Assembly: GCA_025506515.1 (NCBI GenBank)
Contig: CM046457.1
Location: 43,760,288 to 43,824,287 of the forward strand
Reading direction: 5' to 3'
Origin: Flaveria trinervia
Lineage: Eukaryota; Streptophyta; Magnoliopsida; Asterales; Asteraceae
DNA length: 64,000 nucleotides
In this document: positions 20,597 through 31,950 of the stretch, in pieces
How the letters are laid out: every line of letters starts with the position of its first letter
Numbering within the stretch: the first letter of the stretch is position 1
Made by a program: the position numbers and the translations under genes
Notes under the pieces: model-generated
Database searches by the model: none
The model's input: the letters and a program-made list of their open reading frames with translations, nothing else
What the model was told of the DNA's origin: nothing

Positions 20597-22545
20597 TGTA
20601 AGGCCCCGTTCCCGGGACGCTTACAGTTGGGTTCTCATCGCACATAAAACATATAATTACATTTGTATTTAATAAATCGCAGCGGAAAACTAAAACAAAC
20701 TTTCATTTCCATGTAAATGCTTTTGCAAACTAATACAACATTCATTACAAAAATAGTTTGTTCGCATTACAACGCAAAAACATTAATCAAAAGAATGCCA
20801 TCCCAAAAGAGCTGAGTAGTCGCCCGTGCCATCCTCAGAAATCGTTACCTGCCAACTGGAAACACATCAAAGTCAGCGTTGCTGAGTGAGTTCTAGTTTT
20901 ATAAATAAAACATACTTTACTTCATATAAAACCGTTCGTTACTTTTACATGGTCACACATCGTACGTACACATAGATAATATCATTATTATCTTCTTCAT
21001 TGATTCATTCGTTCTTTCATTACCTTACTTGCGCATCAGACATCATCCATACCAATACCATGTGCTACACCCCGATTAGTCGTAGCTACCGGCCGAAGTC
21101 AACAAATGAACAGCTAAACGTATGCCACGGTACTAGGAGTACCATCAGTCTTAGCTACTGGGCCGAAGTCAACAAATGAACAGCTAAACGTATGCCACGG
21201 TACTAGGAGTAACCATCAGTCTTAGCTACTGGCCGAAGTCAACAAATGAACAGCTAAACGTATGCCACAGTACTATGGGTGAGCGGTAGAGGTTCTACAT
21301 TCAGGGTCAATCACCAAGAAGGACCCGTTATCCGATGTGAGCAAGACGTTTCATTCGTTCATTAATACATGCATTCATTCATCATGTTCCTCTTTCTTTA
21401 TCTTTCACTTTACGTTACATAATACTTCGTTCATTCATCATAATAGGTAAAGCCATAGGAAAGATATTATACATCACACTAAGGAACATTAACATGCATC
21501 AACATCACATCATACAGGGCAACATCATACATACACAACATGCAACATCATCACCCTCATCATGCCCAACATGCTTTCTAAGACCTCGATTGTCATCTTA
21601 AAAACTCTTATGGGAACCTTTACATCAAAGCTTACATCTGCACTTTCCCCCGAAAGTCAGAAGTCAATCTACACCTTCCTCGGGTTCAACAGCCCTATTC
21701 GGGCGTATGGACACCCTTCAGTCGCATGGCCTCCATGCGACTGAACATCATGCGATTGAACTAATACGGATGAACACCTATGCGAATGAACATCCAGTTG
21801 TGCGAATGGACAATGCGGATGAACACCTATGCGACTGGACCTTCAGTCGTGCGAATGGACCTTCAGTCGCATGACCCCCATGCGACTGGCCCTTCAATCG
21901 TGCGAATGAACCCCAATCGCACCCTAATCGGCCGTATGGCCTCCATTCAGCCTCCATTCGGTCGCCTAGCCCTAACTGATGCAGAATGCAGTTCAACCCG
22001 ACTGCAGCCGAGGGTTTTTGGCCTCCAAACTCATCTAAACCAATTTTAAGCCTAAATCGACCATCCTAAACCTTAGAGATGCATACCATAACATTATTCA
22101 AGCACAACCAAGCAAGGAATCAAGCCCTAAACGGGTCCTACACATACATACACGCATACATACGGGTTTTCACCCAAAAACGCGAAAAAAGGGTTTTCAG
22201 ATGTGTTCCAGCCCCAAAAGCATTCAAAAACATGTAAAAGAGGGGTCCTAGAACTCACCTAAACGAGCACAACGACAAGAGCTTCGATTCGGCTTGCTTC
22301 ACGACAATTTTGGCGACCCGAACCGACTCGAACCAACACTTTTTCCTCTTTTTCCCTTCTTTCTCTCTATTCTTCTCTTTGTAAGCTGAAATGTGAGTGT
22401 GGGGAGAGTGGGCTGCCCTCTCCCTACATATATCACCACATTTTCCCAACTTTTCTTCGTTGGCGATTTTGGTCCCTCGACTTTTGGACTTTATTTTCTT
22501 TTCTTTCGCCACCGGCTTCAAAATAATAAATATCCGGGTGTTACA
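20597..22545 (-). repeat. 5' LTR of element G (1949 bp)
   Basis: Matches 13720-15599; one extra tandem unit (three copies at about 21075-21275). On the minus strand it ends CTTACA next to the primer site. Confidence 0.95.
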
Positions 22546-22550
22546 TATAA
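22546..22550. repeat. Target-site duplication of element G (right)
   Basis: TATAA, identical to 13715-13719. Confidence 0.85.
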
Positions 22551-22685
22551 ATTGAAATCTTAATTCAATAGTAAAAATAAAAAGGTCAAATTCAAAGGTT
22601 AAAAAAAATTAAAAGTCATATATAGAAATAAATTTCATTAAATCAATATTCAATGTTCTCATAATTCTTTTGTTGTGTTTTGCAA

Positions 22686-25600
22686 ATGGCAGAATTAAAA
22701 TTTGAGCCAAAACACAATGTAGCTGCTTTCTTAGATGATGAAAACATAGAAGCTACAGGATATGAAGATATTATCAGATTCTTACTAAGAACAAAATATG
22801 TGTATGCCGTGTGTGCAAGGCCCATGATAAATAGAAGAATGATTAAAAAATTCTGAAGAACTGCTCAAGTTGAAAGAGATGATCAAGGAAATAAAGTCTT
22901 AAGAGCCTTTATCACTTCAGAAAGAATGCTTGAAGTTTCTAAAGAAGCAATTAGACAAGCTTTAAGACTGGGAGATAATGATCCTGAAGATTTATCTGAA
23001 TATAAATTTAATGAGTGTAGAGAAGTTTTTCTACAGATGGGTCATCCTGATCATTTCCCTAAGAAACAATTTTTCAGAGCTCGTGTATTTAAGCATTGGA
23101 AGCTTTTACGCTATATCTTTCAACATTGCATGTCAAAAAGAAGTGCAGGTTGGGATTCATTCCCTGTTGACATTGCATCTCCAATTGTAGCCTTATCCAA
23201 AAATAGAAGATTTAATATGGCTAACTGGATAATGAATGGATTCATTTTTAATGTGGAAAGAGGAGTAAGGCATAAGTATCTGATGTACCCAAGATTTCTT
23301 CAACTTCTCATTAATGATGCAAATCCATATTTGTATGCTGAAGAAGTTATTGGTGATAAGATTCAGCTAGAGCACATGTCAGAGAGTGTGTACAAAAGAC
23401 TGGCAATGATCACTGGTGCTCAAAACATTCCAGTTTTTGATTATATCATGAATGTATCAATGGATGAAGTTGATATTACTCAGCCACACTTCCATCTAAC
23501 TAAAGAAGAACCAATAGATCCAAATGATCTGATTGAAGATGTAGAAGTTGATGAAGAAAGTGATGATGATATGTCTGAAGTTTCATCAAGTGAAGAAAGT
23601 GATGATGATGATGATGACAATAATGATATCACGGAAGTAAATCAAGAAGGAAATGAAGAAGGGAATGTTGAAGATACTGAAAATGAGCCACAGGCTATGA
23701 TTGAAGAAAATGTTAAGAAAGCTGTAACAGAAAGGAATTCTCAAAATCAAACATCTGATTCTGATTTTATCAAAGATATTTCATTCAATCAAATATTTGA
23801 GATTGATACAAATGAAGGAGCAGAAGAAATCCCTGTTAGTATGTCACACAATGTGTCTATGCAAACAGAGGAAATAGTTGAAGTTGATGAGATTGAAAGA
23901 CTAAAACAAGAAAATGTAAACAAAGAAAAAGAGATTGAAGAGTTGAAAGTTAAATGAAAGAATGAAAGAGATAATCAGTTCTTGTGAAAAAGAAATTCAA
24001 AAGCTCAAAGATGAAAAGTTAAAGTTGTCCGAAGAAAATGTGTTAAAAGATGAAAAGATTGTTAGTTTTACACAAAATAAAGAAGATGTGATAAAGAACT
24101 TTGAAGTTATGATTAAAGATTATGATAGTCTTGAGGAGAAATTCAAGAAGTTATCTGAAGAAAATGAAAATCTTAAAGCTAAATTGATAAAGGAAAGAGA
24201 AGCTCAGAAAACTATATCTCCAGTACATGTGATTAGTATTGAGGTGCATATTGAAGAAAATCTTGAGCAAAGAAAAGGCAAACAGAAAGTAAATAAATTA
24301 GAATATGTTGATCAAACTGAATCCTCGTCTAAATTTCAAAGAACTAAAGAATTGGTTGAAGAGCAAAATGTTCAAGAACAGATTGATGCTTTAGATGATA
24401 TTGAAGAAATATATAATGATGATTGGTATGATGAAATTCTTGAGAATGAAGATATTGATGAAGCTGAATTTGTGTCACATTTCTCTTCACAAGAACATAT
24501 ACAAGAACAAGATGAAGTACCACAGGATTTTGAAGAAAAATATAACTATCTTGTGAACATGAAATACAATCGAGTGTATTTGGACGGACTGACTGTTTCT
24601 CAAATTAATGATGAATACAAGAAATGCATCTATGTTGAGTCAGTTGCTTCAATAGATCCAAATGAGATAGTGGTTGAGCATGGTGAATGGATAAGAACAA
24701 AGGAGGTTATAAATGTAGAAGAACTATCTAGTTCTGAGCTGCACCATCCTGATCCTGATGATATGAGTATTCCCGCTCTTAGATCATGGTTGCAAGCTAG
24801 AAATTACCCTTGGAGGAAGCTGAAGAGATTACAATCTGTATCTCTGAGAAATCTTGTAAGAAGCTTTCAAGAAACTGAGAAACAAATGAAGAAAATGATA
24901 GTGCTTGATACAGATAACCCTCAGTATCTTGATATAACAAAAAGAACAAGAATGTTAAAACCTCAGGAAATAAAACAAATGTCAAGATTTGATGATGCTC
25001 ATGCTCATAGAAAAGAATTAATGGAAATGTTTGATGATCCAGAAAGACATACTTATAAAGCATCAACTGATCAAGGGCATATTCTCGATAGTTCAAGAAC
25101 AACCGGAGATTTGGTAAGAAATATATTGCAAAAAGGACAATCAGTTGCTGAACTGTTGAATGCAATGATTGCTCCAGATTTTACAAACCAAGTAAAGATC
25201 ATTGCATGGAAGTATGATGACGTGTTTGATGCCTTTTTGATAAAGAGAGTAAATGTTGTATGTGATGTTTATCATTTTTACTCCAGTATCATAAAACTTC
25301 CTGTGCAAGACTTAAAAGAGCTTAATAGATTACCTCTGATCAATCATACTGATTCAAAGCATGGGAAGATGTTTGTGGAATTATTAAGACGTGGATTGGA
25401 TAGATCAAGTAATTTTCTTAACACAAGATGTGATCAAGAAGACAAGGAGTATTTTGTTACTTTGAAGAAAAACAAGAAACTTAAGGGAGTTCAATCAGAA
25501 GAAGAACATTCGTTGATAGAATTTTGTGATAAATATTTTGAAAAGTTACAACTCCTGGACTAAAAGTGATTGACAGTAATCAAAACTCAAAGCCAATTCT

Positions 25601-26126
25601 CAGATGGTTTTATAACACTGAGACATTTGAGCTGAAGTTAGTCCGAAATCTAGAAAGATGGGATGAGGACATGATTACTTTACTTGGAGTTTTTGAGCTA
25701 AAACTGTTACATCCAAGTTATATCTCATTTTTGTCAGTACAAAATTTTGAGAAAGTTTCTCCTGAAATGGCTGAGCAAGACAAGAAATATTTCATTTCTA
25801 TTATCAATGTGATGAATGCTGCTATGGAAAGGATTTCTTTGAGAAAAGCGATTGCGTATGCCAACATTTTTAAAAAAAATATTAAAGATATTGAATTCAT
25901 GAGAATATCAAGGAAAGGGGTCTTAGAAGTGTACTCAAAGGAAAGTAACAAACCTATTGAGTTATATGCTAACATTGATATTTCATGTCTTTCAAAAGAT
26001 ACATTGGAAAGAATGGACAAGATGAAGATTAAAACAAATGAAGCTAAACCAGAACAAGGCATTCTTGCAATTAAATTCAAGTCTGCTATATCAAAAGCTT
26101 TGAAAGAGTTAGATATGTACAAATAG
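22686..26126 (+). pseudogene. ORF3 (envelope-like) of element B
   Basis: About 1150 codons of unknown function, the extra 3' ORF of SIRE-type elements. Start chosen at 22686 (MAELKFEPKHNVAAFL), which aligns with HNV/HNC starts in F and C. The N-terminal conserved domain runs to about 23350: KHNVAAFL, ARPMINRRMIKKF, YIFQHCMSKRSAGWD, FNMANWIMNG, YLMYPRFLQLLIN. An acidic, Ser/Asp-rich stretch (23500-23700) and a long coiled coil (about 23880-24200) follow, then a C-terminal domain (25566-26126; FELKLVRN, GVFELKLLHPSYISFL). Breaks: TGA at 22854 replacing the Trp of the FW motif, a shift near 23957, a shift near 25563. No signal peptide is evident. Confidence 0.8.
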
Positions 26127-26258
26127 AAGCCAATGTTCAAAGTCAAAGAAGAACCAGCAGATTTCTTTGAATGATGAAGTCAAGGCTGAAGATAGAATTG
26201 AAGATAGAGTTAGCAGTCAAGCTTGATGATTTTGAAGACTGAAGACCATGTCAATCTT

Positions 26259-26266
26259 AGGGAGAG
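26259..26266 (+). promoter_or_regulatory. Polypurine tract of element B
   Basis: CTTAGGGAGAGTAT directly precedes the LTR start TGTTAAGTGC. Confidence 0.75.
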
Positions 26267-26269
26267 TAT

Positions 26270-26582
26270 TGTTAAGTGCTCTAAGAAAGATTAACATGTG
26301 GTCTTTATTTGTCTTTTGATATTTTGTAATAGTATAGGGACTATTTTTGTAATTTGTTAGTTCCTTTTCTTTGTGTTTTCAGTATAAATAGCTTAGATTT
26401 GTAGGTAGATAGAAATGAATACACAAGATATTCGAATCTACTTTTCATACTTGTAATTGTCTTAGCTTAATATGAATGAAAACTTGAATTTTATTGATAT
26501 CTTGTTTTGATTTGATTACTTTGTGTGAATTTCATTGAATTGTGTTACAAATCATCACAGATATATTCATTTGATCCTATCA
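26270..26582 (+). repeat. 3' LTR of element B (about 313 bp)
   Basis: Runs from TGTTAAGTGCTC to GATCCTATCA, where RNase H coding of element F resumes. TATA box TATAAATA at 26383-26390. Short for this lineage, and without the ATGCGTCTAA motif seen in B's spacer. Its 5' partner is off-window, so the right end is set by the return of F coding sequence and could be off by a few bases. Confidence 0.7.
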
Positions 26583-26998
26583 CCCCTTCTGGCGGTTGTC
26601 AATTTCTTGGTCCTAGCCTGGTCTCCTGGTAGTGCAAGAAGCAGACCAATGTGTCTGTTTCAATAGGAGAAGCTGAGTATGTAGCACCATCAGCTTGTTG
26701 CTCTTATGTACTCTGGATTCAAAACTAGATGCTTCACTATAGTTTTAACTTCTTGCACACTTCAATTCATATTGACAACACAACTGCAATGTTTATCACA
26801 AATAATCCAGTTCAGCACTCAAAAACAAAACATATTGAAATTAGATATCACTTTTTGAGAGATTATGCTGAAAAAGAGTTAATCAAATTAATTCAAGTTC
26901 ATACTAACAATCAATTTGCTGATTTATTTATCAAGGCATTTGAACCTAGTAGATTTGAATTCCTAGTTCAATCAACTGGCATGATTAACCTTGAGTAA
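26583..26998 (+). pseudogene. pol: RNase H C-terminal half of element F
   Basis: Begins in mid-domain with PSGGCQFLG, then SW (followed by a stop), CKKQTNVSVS, GEAEYVAPSAC and, after a shift, HIDNTTAMFITNNPVQHSKT, YHFLRDY and FADLFIKAFEPSRFEFLVQ, ending at 26998. Truncation at its 5' edge coincides with the end of element B's LTR, so the rest of F pol was displaced by that insertion. Confidence 0.88.
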
Positions 26999-28270
26999 AA
27001 TTCAAAATTATAAAAACATTCAAAAATTAACTAAAATACAAAAAAGAAGTCATTTTAATGAAGTTTGTGTCTTATACTTTAGGGAAATGATATAATCACA
27101 TTCGTTATATCATTCACAGTGCTTATTTCAAAAATTCAAAAGACTTTTATGACTTACCTAATATATGGGTAGGCTTAACTTGGAAAAGAAGATACATGAT
27201 GTGATGAACTAAAACTCATATTGAACTATGAAGCACTCATCTCAGAGTACTGGTAAGTATTGGTTTATCTAAGTGTATGTGTGTGTAGCAACCCAAACAC
27301 ACCAGGTAATGATGAATTATGACTCTCTTTCACATACATCAGTTTCTTCTCCGTTTTGCTATGCAAAGACCTGGAGAAACAAAAACATAATGCTGATGTC
27401 ATGATCCAAAAGATTTCCAATGTGGAACACGTCCATATTAGATGAATTAACAAAAGAATATGCAAAAAGAAAACCATTATGGATCACCTTCCAAAGTGAA
27501 GTGCAAAAAATCCCAATGTGGATCAAATCATTAAAGGATCAAAGTAAAAGAATGATAATGAGGATCAGTCAAAATGAGATTTCATTCTTTAAGTAACCTG
27601 GTCAAGTAAGTTGTGAAAATCTTCTACCATGCATTACATGAGGATGGTTGATCGAACCATGCTTTTGTGTGTGAGGTACATGTTGAATATTCAAATTAAT
27701 CAAAACATGATAAATATCACATGCATTATAATATTAACCATGTATGGGTTTAAGAGGAAAAACATACCTTCAATTAATAAGATCATAAACATGTCTATTT
27801 TAATAACAAAGATTGCACTTGTGTAATGTAAGATTAATATTTTCCCAAGAAAAGTATACTTACTCTTCATGTTCAGATAAGAAAACCAAAATCATTACAA
27901 AGAGATTTTATGTTCAAAAGTTTTAAGTCTTTAAAGTTTCTATCTAAATATTGATATAAACTTTAGGGAGAGTACTTTAAAGTTTTGATTAGTTTGTACA
28001 AACATTTTCTTTCTTAAAAACTATAAAACAAAACAAGAAGAAGTTGACTGTGTTGGTGCAGAAGTTATACTATGGTATCTCAACCTATGCAGATATCTAG
28101 AAGCATAAAAGTCTAAGATCAAGCAAACACGGGAAAACTTGTTCACATCTGATATACAAGTCATTACAAGCAAGAATTGACAATCCCAACAACAGTCAAA
28201 ACTTCATAATAAAAAAGATATTCTTCATAACAACAAATAGATCAGCAAAAAACAGAAAATTTTGTTACTC
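26999..28270 (+). other. Non-coding spacer after element F pol
   Basis: AT-rich; no coding sequence recognised. It includes an isolated polypurine tract at 27965-27972. Confidence 0.55.
27965..27972 (+). promoter_or_regulatory. Internal polypurine tract in element F
   Basis: ATAAACTTTAGGGAGAGTAC, about 1 kb after pol and 1.7 kb before ORF3, with no LTR next to it. It matches the tract in B (TTTAGGGGGAGTA at 12348-12359) in both sequence and place, and resembles B's real pre-LTR tract (CTTAGGGAGAGTAT). Confidence 0.5.
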
Positions 28271-28274
28271 TACA

Positions 28275-28995
28275 AAACATTAATATGGATTATGTTGAAA
28301 TATTAATGCGTGTAAGTGCATTGGTTAATGCGGGTGAAGGTAACCCAGACATAAAACTAATACGGGTAATTGTTTTTATGTCATTTAAAAACAAAGTGAA
28401 ACTAATGCGGACAAGTTAACTCTAATGCATTTGTTTCAAAGATGTATACATAGAAGTTTGAAGTGTTGTAAACCTATGCGGACAAAAGTATTCAACTACA
28501 TTTGTGTATGTGGTAAACTTTTGTTCTGCCGCATTTTTTTACTCATCCGCATTTCTTGAATGTGGTTGACATCAACACTAAAACCTATTTTGTGTATCAA
28601 AAAGGAATAAATAATGTGTTAATCTCATTTGTCATGATGATGCTTGAAAGTAAAAAAAAATACGGACAAATCTTTGGTCACTACATTTGTTGAAGTTTAT
28701 GTGATCTAAGGAATTTTCACTATCACATTTGCTACAATGAACAAATGTTGTTGAACTTTGTTCTACCACATTTGTTACAATATACAAATGCAAATAACTT
28801 TTGTTAAATGTTGTTAAGTTTTAAACTTTTGCATTGGCAACAGTAAACAAATGCTGATAAAGTTTTGTCTAATCGCATTTGCTATAGTGAACAAATGTAG
28901 TTAAGTTTTTACACCTCCGCATTTGTAATAGTACACAAATACCGATGAACAATTTCCTTACGCATTTGCTACAGTGATGTTTGAATTTTAGCCGC
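28275..28995. repeat. CATTTG / ATGCGGA hairpin array, element F
   Basis: About twenty copies of [CG]CATTTG, ACAAATG and TAATGCGGA motifs. Many are paired as stem-loops: GCATTGGTTAATGC (28318-28332), CATTTGCTACAATGAACAAATG (about 28726-28747), CATTTGTTACAATATACAAATG (28769-28790), CATTTGCTATAGTGAACAAATG (about 28876-28897). The same motifs and hairpins recur in the LTR of F (35290-35540). Confidence 0.78.
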
Positions 28996-29040
28996 ATTTG
29001 TTTTAAAACTTGTAACATTTGCAAAAGACATTAAATTGAC

Positions 29041-29048
29041 TATTTAAA
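29041..29048 (+). promoter_or_regulatory. TATA-like box upstream of element F ORF3
   Basis: TTGACTATTTAAACCCAC follows directly after the motif array. ORF3 starts 0.66 kb downstream, or about 190 nt downstream if the candidate intron is removed. Confidence 0.4.
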
Positions 29049-29225
29049 CCCACATCAGAAGGTTATTTAATACTTTTCAATTGAAAGACTTAAATGTGCG
29101 ATGAGTGGTCATCACTGTTCTTCACCGTCATCATCACCATCACCATAATAAAACTTGTGTTCTTGATTCATTCACTCTAACATTCCTCAGTCTTGATTCT
29201 TTACAATCATGCTATCAAAGACAAG

Positions 29226-29697
29226 GTGAAAATCTTCAAAGTTCATAACCTAAAACCGTCGAACATTCAAACCCATTTGAACGTAAAACCTTAGGTTAAG
29301 AAAGAATCACTAAAATTAACATGAAACTAATGTTTGAAAGATATTTTCGAGTGAAATGAACATCACTAACAAGAAGTTAACAATGTATAAGTGATTTTCT
29401 AAAACCTAGTTCATGTCAAGAACATGTGTTAACCGAAACTAAAAAATGTTGATGTCAAAACTTGGTGTTAAGGATTAAAAGGTGTTAAAATCAAAAGGAT
29501 AATCTCCATAATCTTGAAAAACAACATAAAAAGTGATTATTCATAACAAAATCAAGTTGCTTTTGATTTCTATGAAACAGTACCTAAGAACACTCAGTTT
29601 TGACCATCAAAAGTCAAACTAAGAAAACGTACTTGATTTATGATTTACAATCTGTCAATTTTAGTCAAAATTTTTAATTCATATGCCTCTAATGCAG
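29226..29697 (+). other. Candidate intron in the element F ORF3 leader
   Basis: A donor-like ACAAG|GTGAAAAT at 29225/29226 and an acceptor-like CTAATGCAG|GTTACAATGG at 29697/29698 bracket an AT-rich 472-bp stretch that ends 6 nt before the ORF3 ATG. Consensus fit only; no transcript evidence. Confidence 0.3.
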
Positions 29698-29703
29698 GTT
29701 ACA

Positions 29704-31950
29704 ATGGCTAATCTTACATGGAGTAAGCTCCATAATGTCAGTGGTTATCTTGACCCTGATGTAACTAAGGCAGAAGGACTTAGGGACATGATCAGATTCA
29801 TATCCACTACCAGAGTTGCTTATGCCATTATAGTCAGACCTATCATTTATGAGAGATTCATAAGGTTATTTTGGAGCACTGTTGAGGTGACAGAGGTAAA
29901 TGGTGAAAGGACATTGTCTGGGAGAATCAAAGATTATCACACTATGGCCATTACCGAACAAACTATGAGACCGTGTTTACAGTTTGGTGATGATGCTAAC
30001 ACTCCCATGGAATTAGAAAATGATGAGATCATGACTTTCATTACAAACATTGGTTATGAAGAAGGTAATAAAGGGAAACAGATTGTGAAGGGATTAGTTG
30101 ACTTACAATGGAGGTTCCACATTTATATCTACCAACATTATCTATCAAAGAAGAAGATTGGATGGAATGATATCCAAGTGGCAACCTCTTCTGCTATATG
30201 TGCTCTGTGCACAAACCAACCATCTAATATGTATGCTTATATATTCAATGGTTTGGTTTTCAACATCCAAGAGGGTAGAAGGCACATGTTTCTGATGTAT
30301 CTAAGATTTCTACAATGTTTTATCAATGAAGCATTTCTTGAGGTAGTGCTTGTAGGACTAGTGATGGACATTCCTCTCTACAATTCTAAGTCCTACAAAT
30401 ACATAAAGAAAAGAGATCCCAGAAAATTTTACAGTGGCATATTCTTTCCTCTACTGTCCTGGATGCTTCAGCAGATTAATCAAGATGAGAATACGAAGGA
30501 ACAATAATAAGAGGCTCCTACTGATGAGCCTATTCAAGGAGAAGAACACCAAGATGCTCATGATCAATAACATGTTGATAAGCATGCTGTGGAAACTAAA
30601 GAAGGACAGAGGCTAGTGTCACCACAGGATGATGTAGGTGGTGATCTTCACACTAGGCCTTCTGTTCATGAAGCTGATATAGCCTCACCATTCATGCCTA
30701 CACCAATACCATCACCCCAAACAACACTTATACCATCACCCTAAAGAACACTAATACCATCACCTCAAACAACACCTATACCATCACCCTAAAGAACACT
30801 AATACCATCACCTCAAACAACACCAATACCATCACCACAAACACTACCCATCATCTCACCACACATCTCACCCATCCATTCACCTCATGTTTCAACCATT
30901 CTCCCTCACCATACATCTCCCATTCCATCATCACCCTCTACTATTGAGCCTGTTGAGTTTGGTGACTCTGCCAGCTCTTCAGAGGAATCCAAATCATCTT
31001 CTGATGAGGAGGATCATAAAAGGCAAATGCTTGTGAGGCAAGTTACTTCAAAAGCAGTTCCCTCTGAGAGTTTTGCTGAATCAAAGGTGAAGAGACCAAA
31101 TGAGAAGGATGAAATGATATCTGAGATTTAGAAGGTGGCCAAAATGGATAAACTCTTAGATAGAAGGTCTGACATCATAACGGACAAACTTCTTGAATTA
31201 GATAAGAAGGAAAAGGAGTTGAAAGATTTGAAGAAATATATGTGGCTGTAAAGGCAGAAAAGGATAAAGAAATAAAAGAACTTAAGGCTGCTCTCAAATA
31301 TTCAAAGGATGAAGTAAGTGGTCATGTGGACACTTTAGCCAATCATACAATTCCTATGACAGAGCAGGAAGGATTGATTAAGGAACACCATAATAATCAC
31401 TAAACAACAAAGACAAACAGAATCCCTGAATAATAGGATTTCTGAGTTGGAGCTGTTGATTATGATCAAATAAGAAGTTGAGAAAGAAAAAGATGAGGAA
31501 GGTGATTTGGATGAATCTGAGAAGAAGAAAGAGGATGAGAAGAAACAAGAAGGTGAAGAAAGTTCCTCAGAAGAGAGTGATGATGACTCTCCTCCTGCTA
31601 AAAAGATGAGATTCTCAGAGCCTGAAAATGAAGCTGAATCAAGTGGTACAAAGACCCAAGAGCAAAGCTTAGCTATGGGAGTCTATACAAGCAAAGATCA
31701 TGAAGAATCAGATACTAAAGAATCTGCGTTTAGTGATATGATCAAGGCTCTTGATAGCTTTACTTCTGAAAACTTCATAATAGATGATAAGTTCTGGGAT
31801 TTTATTGGAGATCAAAGACAAACAACTGAGCCAATTATGATTATTCCTCAATCTCCTATCCCAATTGAGAAGGAATTGAGTCTTCAAATTATATCTATTG
31901 TCTCACTCACTGATGAGCAAAAAGAGTTGATTAGAAATCTTGATAAATAA
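29704..31950 (+). pseudogene. ORF3 of element F, N-terminal and middle part
   Basis: Starts MANLTWSKLHNVSGYLDPDV. The conserved N-terminal domain is in one frame to 30507: LRDMIRFIS, RPIIYERFIRLFWSTVEV (intact FW motif), HIYIYQHYLSKKKIGWND, NMYAYIFNGLVFNIQEGRRH, FLMYLRFLQCFINE. Several stops follow. Downstream are a Ser/Pro/Thr repeat (30690-30860), a Ser-rich acidic part (SASSSEESKSSSDEEDHK), a Lys/Glu coiled-coil-like stretch near 31150-31330 and an acidic part (31507-31950). Same protein family as ORF3 of B, C and D. Function unknown. Confidence 0.78.
30690..30860 (+). repeat. 27-bp minisatellite in element F ORF3
   Basis: ACACCAATACCATCACCCCAA-type units repeat six or more times, coding for TPIPSPQTT / TLIPSP-stop-R. 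The repeated stop shows that a mutated unit was duplicated together with its stop. Confidence 0.75.

Larger units (their letters stand above)
13720..22545 (-). mobile_element. Element G: Ty3/gypsy chromovirus (Tekay/Del type), 8.8 kb, end to end
   Basis: Two nearly identical LTRs (20597-22545 and 13720-15599) with TGTAACACCCGG starts, a 5-bp TSD (TATAA), a tRNA-iMet primer site (20593-20581) and a polypurine tract (15614-15600) enclose gag, PR, RT, RNase H, IN and a C-terminal chromodomain in gypsy order, all on the minus strand. The chromodomain and LTR start identify a Tekay/Del-like chromovirus. About five frame breaks interrupt the polyprotein. Insertion is into the spacer of element B and is probably recent, given the LTR similarity. 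Confidence 0.95.
8059..26582 (+). mobile_element. Element B: copia (SIRE-type), interrupted by A and G
   Basis: Plus-strand parts in order: degenerate gag (8059-10290), protease (about 10285), GAG-pre-integrase and the start of integrase, a deletion, RNase H tail (ending 11253), spacer with motif array (to 13714), gypsy G insertion, ORF3 (22686-26126), polypurine tract and 3' LTR (26270-26582). The 5' LTR and gag N-terminus must lie left of the window, beyond element A. B itself lies inside RNase H of element F: coding for SGGCQFLG resumes at 26583, directly after B's LTR. Confidence 0.82.

Noticed and set aside
24797..25165. Minus-strand frame with hydrophobic composition opposite ORF3 of B
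   Set aside because: Antisense of Lys/Glu-rich coding DNA gives Phe/Leu runs that mimic membrane segments; the sense frame is the conserved one.
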